Source of the DNA: Bacteroidota bacterium
GTDB lineage: Bacteria; Bacteroidota; Bacteroidia; Sphingobacteriales; Sphingobacteriaceae
Direction: 5' to 3'
NCBI GenBank assembly: GCA_013287375.1
Contig: JABDDX010000001.1
Location: 26,684 to 90,683 of the forward strand
DNA length: 64,000 nucleotides
Shown: positions 7,898 through 16,916 of the stretch, piece by piece
Position numbering within the stretch: the first letter of the stretch is position 1
How the letters are laid out: the number at the start of each line of letters is the position of its first letter
The notes under the pieces: generated by a model
The model's input: only the letters and a program-made list of their open reading frames with translations
What the model was told of the DNA's origin: nothing
Databases searched by the model: none
Program-made: the position numbers and the translations under genes

Positions 7898-9382
7898 TTA
7901 GTTATAGCCGGGATTTTGTTTCAGTTTTGCATTCTGCTGTATTTCTACCAGCGGAATTGGGAATAAGGTGTTTTTTGAAGTAGCTGCTGATTTTGCAGAA
8001 ATTTTATGCAAGGCATCAACCAAAACTGTACCGCCCTGGCGTACCAGGTCGAACCAGCGGTGCCCTTCCTGTATAAATTCTTTTCTTCTTTCCAGAAAAA
8101 CCGAATCCCTGAAAGCAGCTTGGTTTAACCCTGACGTTAAGTTGGCTATTTGGGCACGTGTTCGTACCTGGTTTATCGCGTTATAAGCATCGCTGGTTGG
8201 CCCACCGTTTATTTCATTTAGGGCTTCTGCTTTCATTAATAATACATCCGCATAGCGCAAAACAGGGTAATTAACACCGCTAAGGGATTGTGATGATAAT
8301 GGGCTAAGGCTATAATCAACAAACTTGTTAAAGTATGGCGTGTAAGCATTATTAAAAACCACATTTTGCCCTGTAGCCGCGTTATAAACGGTATTGTAAA
8401 AAGTAACCGCTCTGCGGGTGTCTTTGGCACTAAATAGGTTATATAGACTGGTATCTACAGGTATATCAATAGGGAAGGTGCCGGTGTTGAATGATGTGAA
8501 ACTTTCACTCAGGTATTGTGTGCTGTTTGCTTCGCCTAAGTTGGTTTCAAACTGTACCGAGAAAATGTGTTCAACCCCATTCTTGGTTGCTTTTTGAAAA
8601 GCATCGTAATAATTAGGGAACAGTGCATAGCCATATCCACCGTTTATAACCAGATTCAGCTGTGTAAGCGCATCCGGCCAATCCTGTTGCGTTAAGTATA
8701 CCTTAGCTAATAAAGTGTGCGCGGCACCCGAGGTTGCACGGCCTAAATCGGTAGCACTATATGATTTAGGCAGATTGGTAGCATCTTCTAAATCGGTAAT
8801 AATCTGCGAATAAACCTGAGCAGCAGGCGTGCGTGCAGTCAGTAAATTATCAATATTGGTACTGTTAGGGTTGTGCAGTACCAGAGGCACATCGCCATAC
8901 AGCCGTACAAGATTAAAATACAGTAAGGCCCTGATAAATTTAGACTCCCTTACCAAACGCGCACGTAATGTAGTGTCCATTTGTATTGTCGGAACATTAT
9001 CTATAGCGATATTGGCGCGGTTAATGCCATAATATAGCTGCTGCCAAACCTTTTGCACACGACTGTTTGCCGATATGTAGGTTTCAGTACCCAATGCTCT
9101 TACATCGGGGTTGGTATTGCTTGGGCTATACAATTGGTTATCGCTGGCGTTTTCAACTAATAGATTTAATTGCCTGCCATATAACGGAAAGTCGCCTGCG
9201 GGATCGCTGTTTAATGTGCTGTAAACAGCATTTACAGCTGATGTAGCATCCGACGTGGTTTGATAAAACTGAGAGGATACGATAACTGATTTTGGGTCCT
9301 CCGATAATTTATTGCAGGATGTTAGCCCAGCTACTGCACCTGCCAGTAATAATAGGATTTTATATGATGATATATTTTTCAT
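7898..9382 (-). CDS. SusD/RagB family outer-membrane lipoprotein (operon 1)
   Basis: A 494-aa surface-exposed nutrient-binding lipoprotein that caps the SusC pore. The lipobox GLTSC (Cys near residue 23) follows a hydrophobic signal. Typical SusD features are LVRESKFIRALLYFNLVRLYGDVPLVL, RATSGAAHTLLAKVYLTQQDW, PVLRYADVLLMKAEALNE, and the C-terminal RRKEFIQEGHRWFDLVRQG. It follows susC after 21 bp. Similar along its whole length to the protein at 32997. No glycoside hydrolase is in the operon, so the ligand need not be a glycan. Confidence 0.93.
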   Translation of the reverse strand: MKNISSYKILLLLAGAVAGLTSCNKLSEDPKSVIVSSQFYQTTSDATSAVNAVYSTLNSDPAGDFPLYGRQLNLLVENASDNQLYSPSNTNPDVRALGTETYISANSRVQKVWQQLYYGINRANIAIDNVPTIQMDTTLRARLVRESKFIRALLYFNLVRLYGDVPLVLHNPNSTNIDNLLTARTPAAQVYSQIITDLEDATNLPKSYSATDLGRATSGAAHTLLAKVYLTQQDWPDALTQLNLVINGGYGYALFPNYYDAFQKATKNGVEHIFSVQFETNLGEANSTQYLSESFTSFNTGTFPIDIPVDTSLYNLFSAKDTRRAVTFYNTVYNAATGQNVVFNNAYTPYFNKFVDYSLSPLSSQSLSGVNYPVLRYADVLLMKAEALNEINGGPTSDAYNAINQVRTRAQIANLTSGLNQAAFRDSVFLERRKEFIQEGHRWFDLVRQGGTVLVDALHKISAKSAATSKNTLFPIPLVEIQQNAKLKQNPGYN

Positions 9383-9403
9383 TTTGTTGTGTTATGGATT
9401 TAA

Positions 9404-12400
9404 TTAAAAAGTGACATCAACTCCCGCTAAAAATGTGCGCACAGCAGGGTAGGTGCCATAGTCAATTCCCTGTTTAGTATTGTCGTTGTCGTAAAAGTTT
9501 ACTTCCGGATCTAACCCGCTGTATTTGGTTATGGTTAATAGGTTTTGGCCCGATATATAGATCCTTAATTTCTTAGCTCCAATTTTTGAAGCAAGGTTGT
9601 TGGTAAACGTGTAGCCTAATGATGCATTTTTAAGTTTTAAGTATGATCCGTTTTCTATATAACGGTCGGTTACCTGTGGCACCGGCGAGTCCGTAGCGCG
9701 TGCAACTGTACCATTTGGATTTGTCGGGCTCCATCTGTTTAATAAAGTGGCTGAGGCGTTTTGGGTAAGTGTTGGGCGTTCTAAAGTTTGCTGCAACAGG
9801 TTGAATATTTTATTGCCGTATGATCCCTGGAAGAATACTGAAAGATCAAACTGGTTGTAAGAAAACGTATTGGTGATACTACCTGTAAACTTAGGTTGGG
9901 CGCTGCCGAGGCTGTGTTTATCGGCTGTGGTAATTACCCCGTCATGGTTATAATCAACATATTTGGTATCACCTACTTTTTGTGGTACGCCATTTAAAAG
10001 CGGTACGCCTTTAGCAATATCAGCAGCGGTTAATAAGCCCTGGGTTGAGTATCCCCAAAAAGTACCAACCGGCGAACCGACTTGTACAATTACCGGTGAT
10101 ACCTGCCCCGTTGGTGCTACCGGAAAATAACTGCTAACACCCGGGCCCAGGCTTAATACCTTGTTACGGTTTTCGGCAAACTCTATATTAGTTTTCCACG
10201 AAAAGTGATCTGTTTTTACGTTATCAGTATTGATGCCTAGTTCAATACCTTTATTTTCAACACTACCTACGTTTTCTAACTCACTTGCATAGCCTGAGTA
10301 TAATGGCAATGGTACATTAAGTAAAAGATCGGTTGTTTTTTTGTAATAAGCGTCGAACGTTAGGTTAACCCGGCTATTAAATAAACCAAGATCAAGGCCG
10401 GCATCATATTGTGTAGTAGTTTCCCATTTAAGGTTTGGGTTATCTATTTGTACTGGTGATATACCGGTTACCAATTTGCTGCCAAAATAATAATTGGTTG
10501 GTGCTAATGCGGCTAATGAGCTATATGGCGGTACCTCTGAGTTACCAGTTTGCCCAGCACTTACTCTTAGTTTTAAACTGCTGATGTCCTGTGCCAGTGG
10601 TTTAAAAAAATCGTTCCTGTCAATGTTCCATGAAAAACCTGCTGATGGGAAATAGCCCCATTTATTGTTGGCGCCTAATTTGGATGAACCATCAGCCCGT
10701 GCAGAAACAGTTAAATTATAAATGTGCAGATAAGAGTAGTTAACCCTCGCCAAATAAGAATCTAAAGCCTGGCTGGCAAAACTTGATGTTGGCAAATTGG
10801 CCACACCTGCATAAGAAAGATTATTGTAAGAGGTTAAATCATTCGGAAATTTTTGTGCTGATGCTGTTGACGATGAAAAACGAGTGTATTGAGTGGTATA
10901 ACCCGCCAGTATGTTTAAAAAGTTGGTGTTGTTAAAGGTATGATCATAAGTAAGCGTGTTCTCATTTAACCAGCTTAACTCATTACCATTTCCTATCGAT
11001 GCGTAACCTTGATCGGCATAGCCACCGGAGGTGTTCGATGGCGCATAGTAATCCTGAACGGTATTTAATATATCAACGCCTGCGGTTACCTTTAAGGTAA
11101 GGTCGGTTAATAACTTATATTCACCGGCAACATTTCCTAATACACGTGTTAATGTGGTAGTGTTGGTTGTTTCGGTGATGTCCTGTAATGGGTTAGTTGG
11201 TGTGGGAATGTAGGGACTATTGGTATAGTAGCTGCCATCTGGATTTGTTATTGGCGACGTCGGTGGGGTTAGTAATAAGGTTGCAAAAGCATTGCTAAAG
11301 TTAATGCTGTTGTATGCACTGCCTACAAGCTTGTTTTCTATCGACTGACTACCAAAAACGTTGGTTGATATTTTAAACTTATCGGTTACGTTTTTTTCAT
11401 AATTAACGCGTGCAGAATACCTTTTGAACCCGGTATTTAAAATGGTACCCTCCTGATTAAAATAATTACCTGAAACCAGGTAACGGGATTTTTCATCACC
11501 GCCGGATATAGACAACTCTCCGTTATACTCAGGTGCATTCCTAAGCGCGGCATTTTGCCAGTTTGATCCGGTACCTAAAGCAGCTAATTGTGCCGGGGTG
11601 TAAGTTGGTGCAACACCATCGCTTAAGTTTATATCATTTACTAATGATCCCCATTGTGTGGCATTTAAAAGGTCGAGTTTTTTAGCGATGGTCTGATCGC
11701 CAAAATAGCTGCTGAAGTTAACATTGTTGGTACCCTTCTTTCCTTTTTTGGTGGTGATGATAACCACACCATTGGCGCCATGCGAGCCATAAATAGCGGT
11801 TGCCGAAGCATCCTTTAATACTTCGATGGATTCAATATCACTCGGGTTGATGGTAGATAACGCGTTTACACTGGTGCCGTTTGAACCAACATTCGCATAG
11901 TCGTTATCATTATAAATAATAAAACCATCTATTACATAAAGCGGAGCATTACCAAAAGAAATAGAGTTACCGCCGCGCACCCTGATGGTAGCGCTACTGC
12001 CCGGCTGCCCGGAATTTTGTGTAACAGCTACGCCAGATACCGCACCTTGCAACAAATTATCAAATGAGGCGGCAGGCTGATTTAAGATGTTTTTGGGTAC
12101 TGAGCCGATAGCGCCTGTTAAATCGCTTTTCTTCTGTGTACCGTAACCTACTACAACTACATCATTCAGTTGGGCAATGTTTTCGGCAAGTTGTATATTA
12201 ACCGGCGTGCCGTTGGCAACAACTTCTTTTGTTTTATAGCCAATAAAGCTTACTACTAAAGTGTAAGGCAATTTCTGACCGGTAACAAATATAAAGTGGC
12301 CATTTGAGCCTGTAGTTACCTCATGCGTAACGTTTTTTATACGTAGGGTAACACCTGCAATTGGTTGCCTGGTAACGCTATCAACAACGGTACCTTCAAT

Positions 12401-12517
12401 CCTGGAGTTAATAACGGGTACATCTTTTTGCGCGAAGGCAGAGAAAGGTATAATTAAGAATAAAAGGGCTTTTAAAAACTTATTTAGTACGTGTTTTGCA
12501 TGGATATATATTTCCAT
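9404..12517 (-). CDS. SusC/RagA family TonB-dependent transporter (operon 1)
   Basis: A 1037-aa outer-membrane active transporter. Order of parts: an N-terminal signal (cleavage near SAFAQ), a carboxypeptidase-D regulatory-like beta domain (residues ~40-115, IEGTVVDSVTRQPIAGVTLRI), then LNDVVVVGYGTQKKSDLTGAI starting the plug, DIESIEVLKDASATAIYGSHGANGVVIITTKKG in the plug, and a 22-strand barrel ending FLAGVDVTF. It closely resembles the protein at 29860, including an identical MEIYIH start and nearly identical 5' untranslated RNA. First large gene of the operon; expression is probably set by the upstream leader peptide and dyad. Confidence 0.94.
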   Translation of the reverse strand: MEIYIHAKHVLNKFLKALLFLIIPFSAFAQKDVPVINSRIEGTVVDSVTRQPIAGVTLRIKNVTHEVTTGSNGHFIFVTGQKLPYTLVVSFIGYKTKEVVANGTPVNIQLAENIAQLNDVVVVGYGTQKKSDLTGAIGSVPKNILNQPAASFDNLLQGAVSGVAVTQNSGQPGSSATIRVRGGNSISFGNAPLYVIDGFIIYNDNDYANVGSNGTSVNALSTINPSDIESIEVLKDASATAIYGSHGANGVVIITTKKGKKGTNNVNFSSYFGDQTIAKKLDLLNATQWGSLVNDINLSDGVAPTYTPAQLAALGTGSNWQNAALRNAPEYNGELSISGGDEKSRYLVSGNYFNQEGTILNTGFKRYSARVNYEKNVTDKFKISTNVFGSQSIENKLVGSAYNSINFSNAFATLLLTPPTSPITNPDGSYYTNSPYIPTPTNPLQDITETTNTTTLTRVLGNVAGEYKLLTDLTLKVTAGVDILNTVQDYYAPSNTSGGYADQGYASIGNGNELSWLNENTLTYDHTFNNTNFLNILAGYTTQYTRFSSSTASAQKFPNDLTSYNNLSYAGVANLPTSSFASQALDSYLARVNYSYLHIYNLTVSARADGSSKLGANNKWGYFPSAGFSWNIDRNDFFKPLAQDISSLKLRVSAGQTGNSEVPPYSSLAALAPTNYYFGSKLVTGISPVQIDNPNLKWETTTQYDAGLDLGLFNSRVNLTFDAYYKKTTDLLLNVPLPLYSGYASELENVGSVENKGIELGINTDNVKTDHFSWKTNIEFAENRNKVLSLGPGVSSYFPVAPTGQVSPVIVQVGSPVGTFWGYSTQGLLTAADIAKGVPLLNGVPQKVGDTKYVDYNHDGVITTADKHSLGSAQPKFTGSITNTFSYNQFDLSVFFQGSYGNKIFNLLQQTLERPTLTQNASATLLNRWSPTNPNGTVARATDSPVPQVTDRYIENGSYLKLKNASLGYTFTNNLASKIGAKKLRIYISGQNLLTITKYSGLDPEVNFYDNDNTKQGIDYGTYPAVRTFLAGVDVTF

Positions 12518-12637
12518 ATATTTAAATGTTTTATGTTAATGATTCAATTCGTTCGTAAAACTTTGATGATCAGTGTGTGATTCGCAGTCGTTGCTGATCC
12601 ATCATGTAATTAACCGGCAAGGCTTCCTTGCCGGTTT
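12518..12637 (-). ncRNA. Conserved structured leader RNA before susC (operon 1 copy)
   Basis: Read on the minus strand, this untranslated stretch matches the one before the second susC (29742-29859) at all but a few positions over ~105 nt. It starts with a perfect stem ACCGGCAAGG-AAG-CCTTGCCGGT (12635-12613). It continues with a bulged stem TGATGGATCAG/CTGATCATCA and a weaker GTTTTA/TAAAAC stem before the start codon. No U-run follows the first stem, so it is not an intrinsic terminator. Conservation higher than in the coding sequence suggests a cis-acting RNA element. Confidence 0.6.
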
Positions 12638-12769
12638 GTTTTTATAGGTAAATTTAAAGGGCCATTTGTGTTTTTTTTAATTGTAAGGGATATAAACCGC
12701 ACATGACATTGCCTATGCAACTCGCACTCATGTAACAATCAATAAATTTCAAGGTGAAGGTTGATTGTT

Positions 12770-12862
12770 TTAGCAACAACAACACGCACAACACATTCGC
12801 TGTACCGGGGCGATACTCAAAGCGGTTAATGTATTCATGTGAAAATGTAAAAAAGCTTTCAT
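12770..12862 (-). CDS. Cys-rich leader peptide (30 aa) of operon 1
   Basis: The frame starts MKAFLHFH and ends in MCCACCCC then TAA: six Cys among the last seven residues. A later in-frame ATG at 12838 would give 22 residues. I prefer 12862 because the ATG then lies exactly 18 nt after the -7 box, the same spacing as in the operon 2 leader. The stop is ~250 nt upstream of susC and is followed by a C-rich, G-poor stretch. By analogy with amino-acid attenuators, ribosomes would slow at the Cys codons when charged Cys-tRNA is scarce. The longer frame upstream of this ATG only reads through the promoter. Confidence 0.65.
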   Translation of the reverse strand: MKAFLHFHMNTLTALSIAPVQRMCCACCCC

Positions 12863-12880
12863 TGCGTTTGTTCTACACGG

Positions 12881-12922
12881 CGAATATATAAAATAATCTA
12901 CATATTCTACTAAATATGTAGA
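12881..12922 (-). promoter_or_regulatory. Operon 1 promoter with TCTAC-N7-GTAGA operator
   Basis: The dyad TCTAC-TAAATAT-GTAGA lies at 12906-12922. On the minus strand 17 nt separate it from TATATTCG (12888-12881), a one-mismatch -7 box. The same dyad type with 16-17 nt spacing occurs at 27207, 28971 and 29473. A further ATTCTA/TAGAAT pair surrounds the site. Its position over the -33 area fits a repressor, possibly of the Rrf2 family that controls cysteine and Fe-S genes elsewhere; the regulator identity is inference. The divergent deacetylase gene starts 126 bp away and could share control. Confidence 0.65.
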
Positions 12923-13047
12923 TTTTATAGAATATTTGAAATTTAAAACGATAATCCTCAATAAAATTCAACTATAAAGGGGCAAAACAGTATTAAATTT
13001 ATATTTTGTTTATACCTATTTTTAGCTCATCAATTTATAAGCCTAAA

Positions 13048-13863
13048 ATGAAACTGATAAAATATGTAATGCTATTGGTTATGCTGTTTGCGATGCAAAT
13101 AACAATGGCGCAAACCGATAATACATGGAATGGTAAAAAATGCGCGGTTGTACTCACCTATGATGATGCGATTAACGTTGATTTAGACAATGTTATCCCA
13201 GCGCTGGATTCACTGGGTTTTAAAGCGACATTTTACCTGATAGGTTCATCGCCGGTGGTAAACCTAAGGGTTAACGAATGGCGGGCGGCGGCAATGCACG
13301 GGCACGAATTGGGTAATCATTCGCTTTTTCACCCATGCGATGGTAGCTTGCCAGGGCGTGGGTTTGTGACCCCGGATAATGATTTAAGCAAATACACAGT
13401 AACCCGGGCCGTGAATGAGATCAGGGTAAATAACACCTTGCTGAAAGCCATTGACGGTAAGGATTTGAGGACATTTGCTTATCCATGTGGCGACTTGTCT
13501 GTAGGCGGACAATACTTTTATGACCAACTGGCAAATGAATTTGCCGGCGCGCGTGGGGTAATGCCGGGATTACAAACCATAGATGAGGTAAACCTTACGA
13601 ATATTGAATGCTATGGTATCAACGGACAATCTGCCGGTTATATGATTGATCTGGTAAAGAAAGCAATGGAAACACATACGCTGCTTGTTTTCCTCTTTCA
13701 TGGCGTTGGCGGCGGGCATAGTATAAATGTGTCCCTTAGCGCCCACAGTGCCCTTCTGCATTATTTGAATCAAAACAAAAAGAATATATGGATAGCACCT
13801 ATGGTACAGGTAGCATCATATATAAAAAACCATCAGACTGTAGCCTCAAACAAAGCGAAATAA
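13048..13863 (+). CDS. Secreted polysaccharide deacetylase (NodB fold)
   Basis: I place the start at the ATG at 13048 because it begins a clear signal peptide (MKLIKYVMLLVMLFAMQ...AQ); an upstream ATG at 13006 would add a non-signal extension. The mature protein has the carbohydrate esterase 4 motifs: CAVVLTYDDA (motif 1, TYDD for TFDD), HGHELGNHSLFHP (motif 2 with the two metal His), FAYPCGD (motif 3, R replaced) and FLFHGVGGGHS (late His motif). Length 271 aa is typical. It would remove acetyl groups from a periplasmic or external glycan. It stands alone between operon 1 and DoxX. Confidence 0.88.
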   Translation: MKLIKYVMLLVMLFAMQITMAQTDNTWNGKKCAVVLTYDDAINVDLDNVIPALDSLGFKATFYLIGSSPVVNLRVNEWRAAAMHGHELGNHSLFHPCDGSLPGRGFVTPDNDLSKYTVTRAVNEIRVNNTLLKAIDGKDLRTFAYPCGDLSVGGQYFYDQLANEFAGARGVMPGLQTIDEVNLTNIECYGINGQSAGYMIDLVKKAMETHTLLVFLFHGVGGGHSINVSLSAHSALLHYLNQNKKNIWIAPMVQVASYIKNHQTVASNKAK

Positions 13864-13875
13864 ATATTTTTATTA

Positions 13876-13932
13876 GTTAGTATTAAAAAATATAAAAATG
13901 CTTAACTTAGTATTATACCAATTATAATACTA
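13876..13932 (+). promoter_or_regulatory. Dyad operator overlapping the DoxX start codon
   Basis: TAGTATTATA-CCAAT-TATAATACTA is a perfect 10-5-10 inverted repeat (13908-13932); its last A is the A of the DoxX ATG. A further half-site GTTAGTATTAA lies at 13876-13886. This is either a repressor operator (HxlR/MarR-type regulators often control doxX genes) or a hairpin occluding the start. Confidence 0.5.
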
Positions 13933-14384
13933 TGACTACGCTCGAAAAAATAAAATTTTGGGGTGATCATCATAATCCCAAATGGCTGGTGTTTTTTAGA
14001 ATCGCACTTGGCCTGGCACTGATTTGGAAAGGCATCGCGTTTATCTTAAATTTAAATGTGCTGGCCGATTTCCTACACGATACTGGTTTAACGGAAAGTA
14101 TAAGTGCTTCGGTATCTATCTCAGTATTAGCAGATTTGATTATAGCGCTGCATCTAATCGGAGGTATTTGTATTGCTTTCGGTTTGCGTACCCGCTTGTT
14201 TTGTTTACTTAACTTACCCGTCTTATTAGGAGCCGTATTTTTGATCAGCTTAAAACAAAGTGTTTTAAAACCCTATTCCGAAGTATGGTTATCCATAATA
14301 GTGCTTGTGGCAATTATTGGATTTCTGATCGAAGGTAACGGGCAATTTGCGGTTGAACACGATGTGCAGGAAACAACTAGCTAA
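13932..14384 (+). CDS. DoxX family membrane protein
   Basis: A 150-aa inner-membrane protein with four hydrophobic helices. FFRIALGLALIWKGIAFILN is the DoxX/SURF4-like first helix, and GGICIAFGLRTRLFCLLNLPVLLGAVFL covers the typical third and fourth helices. DoxX proteins are linked to quinone or thiosulfate chemistry and oxidative stress, but most family members have no defined reaction. Monocistronic: its own dyad upstream and a terminator 37 bp downstream. Confidence 0.85.
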   Translation: MTTLEKIKFWGDHHNPKWLVFFRIALGLALIWKGIAFILNLNVLADFLHDTGLTESISASVSISVLADLIIALHLIGGICIAFGLRTRLFCLLNLPVLLGAVFLISLKQSVLKPYSEVWLSIIVLVAIIGFLIEGNGQFAVEHDVQETTS

Positions 14385-14420
14385 ATCACCACTTTAAACC
14401 CGGTAAATCTCATCATTTTG

Positions 14421-14455
14421 AAAGGTCTTTTTCCGTGAGAATAAGACCTTTTTTA
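14421..14455 (+). terminator. Rho-independent terminator after DoxX
   Basis: AAAGGTCTT (14421-14429) pairs with AAGACCTTT (14443-14451), followed by a T-run, right after the DoxX stop. Confidence 0.85.
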
Positions 14456-14761
14456 TGCCTTAAAATTCCAATGCGGCCGTGCTGTACCACAGTATAAGTG
14501 GAACAGATGGTACACTTTTCGCCCCAAAAACACCCAAAATGATCCTCAAATGGAAGCTTTTAGGGTGGTTTTTGGCTGATAAAAACCTGTTTTAGGCTTA
14601 AAAACGATTGAAAAACATCGCTTTTTGCTAATTTTTGATGGAAAATTGTAGGTTTTTATAGCTTTTGGATTGGGTTTTGGTACAGCTTGAAACTTTGAAT
14701 ATGGTAAAAGCATAGATTCTAAATACGTTAAACTAATCTCTAATCAACCGTTTTGATTATG

Positions 14762-14849
14762 GTCGGTGTTTTCACCGCACCATCGTTTGATTAGCGTAAC
14801 ACAGCAAGTCATTTAGCTATTCCGCAGTGGTGCGGTGAAAAACACCGAC
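14762..14849. repeat. Long inverted repeat in a 700-bp non-coding stretch
   Basis: GTCGGTGTTTTCACCGCACCA (14762-14782, 21 nt) is matched in reverse complement at 14828-14849, with one extra A in the second arm; 45 nt separate the arms. The 14385-15085 interval otherwise holds the DoxX terminator, A/T-rich sequence and no convincing gene. The structure could be a degenerate mobile-element end pair or a structured RNA. Confidence 0.6.
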
Positions 14850-15085
14850 TACTGGCTGAGATCATTAACAGATGATTAAGATCTGAGTTACTAAGTTGTG
14901 AAAAAAGTAATAATTTCTCTGTAGCTTTATAAATAACCAATTCTTACCTAAGAAGAATGCAACTTTATAAACAAATATAACCTGTAAGCGTTTTTGGCAA
15001 TAGTAAGATGCTTCGTTAAGCTGTTTTTTTTGTATTAGCTTACTAAACAAATAGTTACACCAATAATTAACCTAAATAAAGCTTT

Positions 15086-16300
15086 ATGAACAATTTTAAG
15101 CGTATCGGTATAGCCATTGCCGGGGTTATACTACAAATCGCACTAGGCTCGGTATATGCATGGAGCGTGTTCAGGGTACCGCTGGCCAAACAATTTCACT
15201 GGACAAATCCACAAGTTACATTAACCTTTACCATTGCTATAATGGCTTTGGGCTTCGCCTCGTTTTTTGGCGGATTATGGCTTAAAAAAGTCGGCCCGCG
15301 GGTTGTTGCCATAACGGGTGGCTTTCTTTACGGAGCCGGTGTATTCTTAGCCAGCTTTTCTGATCACGGATTGTGGTGGCTTTATATAAGCTACGGGATA
15401 ATCGGCGGTATAGGGCTGGGCTTTTCATATATCATTCCTATTTCAGTATTGGTAAAATGGTTCCCTGATAAACGCGGACTGATGACTGGAATTGCTGTTG
15501 GCGGCTTTGGCATTGGCGCACTAATTACCGCGCCCGTTGCAACGCGCCTTATTCAAAGCGTGGGTGTTTTACACACATTTGCCTACCTGGGTATAGCCTA
15601 CATGATTACAGCTGTAACAGCCGCGTACTTTATGCAAAACCCACCCGACGGATGGGCGCCTGCAGGCTGGGATAAAGGGGCTGCCCAAAAAGCGCAAAAA
15701 ACCACTGCGGACTTTACGCTGAAGCAGTCCTTAAAAACCTGGCAATGGTGGGGCTTATGGCTATTACTTTTCCTTAACACCACTGCTGGTATTTCCATCA
15801 TTTCGCAGGAATCACCAATGTTTCAGGAGTTTGCTAAAGTAAATGCTATTGTAGCCGCCGGTATGGTGGGAATAGTGAGCATAGGGAATGCGCTTGGACG
15901 TGTTTTTTGGGCATGGACGTCGGATTTTTTAGGCCGTAAGGGAACTTTTGCCGTAATGTTTATTGTGCAGGTCTTACTATTCTGGCTATTGCCTAATTTT
16001 CATACAACCACAAGCATTACCGTATTGGTATTTCTGATATTGATGTGCTACGGTGGTGGTTTCGGAACCATGCCAGCCTTCGCCGCCGATTATTTTGGCT
16101 CGGCGAATGTGGGCTCAATTTATGGGTTGATATTAACCGCATGGGGCTTTGCCAGTGCATTCGGGCCGTTGCTTATCGCCAATTTAAGGCAGTCGAGCGG
16201 TTCATTTGCGGGCGGCCTGCATATTATTGCCATACTAATGGCCATATCGGTAGTATTGCCGCTGCTGCTCAAAAAGCCTTCGGCGCCAGTCACTCATTAA
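15086..16300 (+). CDS. OFA-type MFS transporter (oxalate/formate antiporter-like)
   Basis: A 404-aa 12-helix inner-membrane carrier. The opening GVILQIALGSVYAWSVFRVPL and the YGIIGGIGLGFSYIIPISVLVKWFPDKRGLMTGIAVGGFGIGAL stretch are diagnostic for the oxalate/formate antiporter subfamily, as is RPS-like GRVFWAWTSDFLGRKG between helices 8 and 9. Substrates of the group are small monocarboxylates or dicarboxylates such as oxalate, formate, lactate or pyruvate; no oxalate-decarboxylation genes are nearby, so a monocarboxylate is more likely. No operon partner; a hairpin follows. Confidence 0.88.
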   Translation: MNNFKRIGIAIAGVILQIALGSVYAWSVFRVPLAKQFHWTNPQVTLTFTIAIMALGFASFFGGLWLKKVGPRVVAITGGFLYGAGVFLASFSDHGLWWLYISYGIIGGIGLGFSYIIPISVLVKWFPDKRGLMTGIAVGGFGIGALITAPVATRLIQSVGVLHTFAYLGIAYMITAVTAAYFMQNPPDGWAPAGWDKGAAQKAQKTTADFTLKQSLKTWQWWGLWLLLFLNTTAGISIISQESPMFQEFAKVNAIVAAGMVGIVSIGNALGRVFWAWTSDFLGRKGTFAVMFIVQVLLFWLLPNFHTTTSITVLVFLILMCYGGGFGTMPAFAADYFGSANVGSIYGLILTAWGFASAFGPLLIANLRQSSGSFAGGLHIIAILMAISVVLPLLLKKPSAPVTH

Positions 16301-16315
16301 AATATAGCTTTTTAG

Positions 16316-16350
16316 TTTTCGGAGGGTTTTCTGAAAGAGATCCTCCAAAA
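16316..16350. terminator. Hairpin between MFS and GNAT genes
   Basis: TTTTCGGAGG and CCTCCAAAA pair around a loop containing TTTTCTGAAAGAG. The same loop core (TTTCTGAAAGAG) is found in another intergenic hairpin at 18605-18634, so it is both a probable terminator and one copy of a short dispersed hairpin family. Confidence 0.6.
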
Positions 16351-16434
16351 ACTGATAGGTTCATCTTCATTCATCCTATGGTGTTTTCACCGTACCACTT
16401 TTATAATTCCCTGCGAAAACTGAATTCGATCTCA

Positions 16435-16899
16435 TTATTTCAATTTAAGTTTCATTCCCTCGTGAGTAGGGCTGAAGCCTATGGATTTATAAAACCGGAT
16501 CGCATCACTTCTTTTTTTATCGGTAGTAAGCTGAACTAAATCGCAATCCTGCTCTTTTGCACGCCTAATAATGTATTGAAATACTTGGGTGCCGATACCT
16601 TGGCCACGGTATTTAGAATCCGTTCTTACCGCCTCAACCTGGGCCCTGAGGCCGCCGCTATAATTCAGGTACTGGATAAAAGTCAGGTGAAATGTTGCCA
16701 CTTTTTCACCGTTTAATTCAACTATAGTTAACTCTTGATTAGGGTCGCTATCAATCCGTTTAAAAGCATGCAAAATTTTTTCGGACAGCACGCCCTGTAT
16801 ATTTTCACGCTTCGCACCAAGCACATCATCGGCAAGCATTCTAATAATGTCGTGAAGATCGTCTTGAGTAGCCAGTCTGAATTTAAGTTCTGAGTTCAT
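16435..16899 (-). CDS. GNAT family N-acetyltransferase
   Basis: A 154-aa acetyl-CoA-dependent acyltransferase. The acetyl-CoA-binding motif A reads VRTDSKYRGQGIGTQVFQYIIRRAKE (R/Q-x-x-G-x-G/A signature as RGQGIG), and motif B ends AIRFYKSIGFSPTHEGMKLKL. N-terminal FRLATQDDLHDIIRMLADD is typical. The acceptor is unknown. It lies 17 bp downstream of the FAD dehydrogenase gene and is probably cotranscribed. Confidence 0.88.
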   Translation of the reverse strand: MNSELKFRLATQDDLHDIIRMLADDVLGAKRENIQGVLSEKILHAFKRIDSDPNQELTIVELNGEKVATFHLTFIQYLNYSGGLRAQVEAVRTDSKYRGQGIGTQVFQYIIRRAKEQDCDLVQLTTDKKRSDAIRFYKSIGFSPTHEGMKLKLK

Positions 16900-16916
16900 T
16901 GATTATTTAATGGAAA

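Noticed and set aside
12863-12961. N-terminal extension of the Cys-rich leader frame up to 12961 (63 aa)
   Set aside because: It reads through the operator and -7 box; similarity of its peptide to the frame at 28947 reflects the shared promoter DNA. I use the ATG after the promoter.
14865-15050. 61-codon minus-strand frame before the OFA transporter
   Set aside because: AT-rich low-complexity translation with no support from context.
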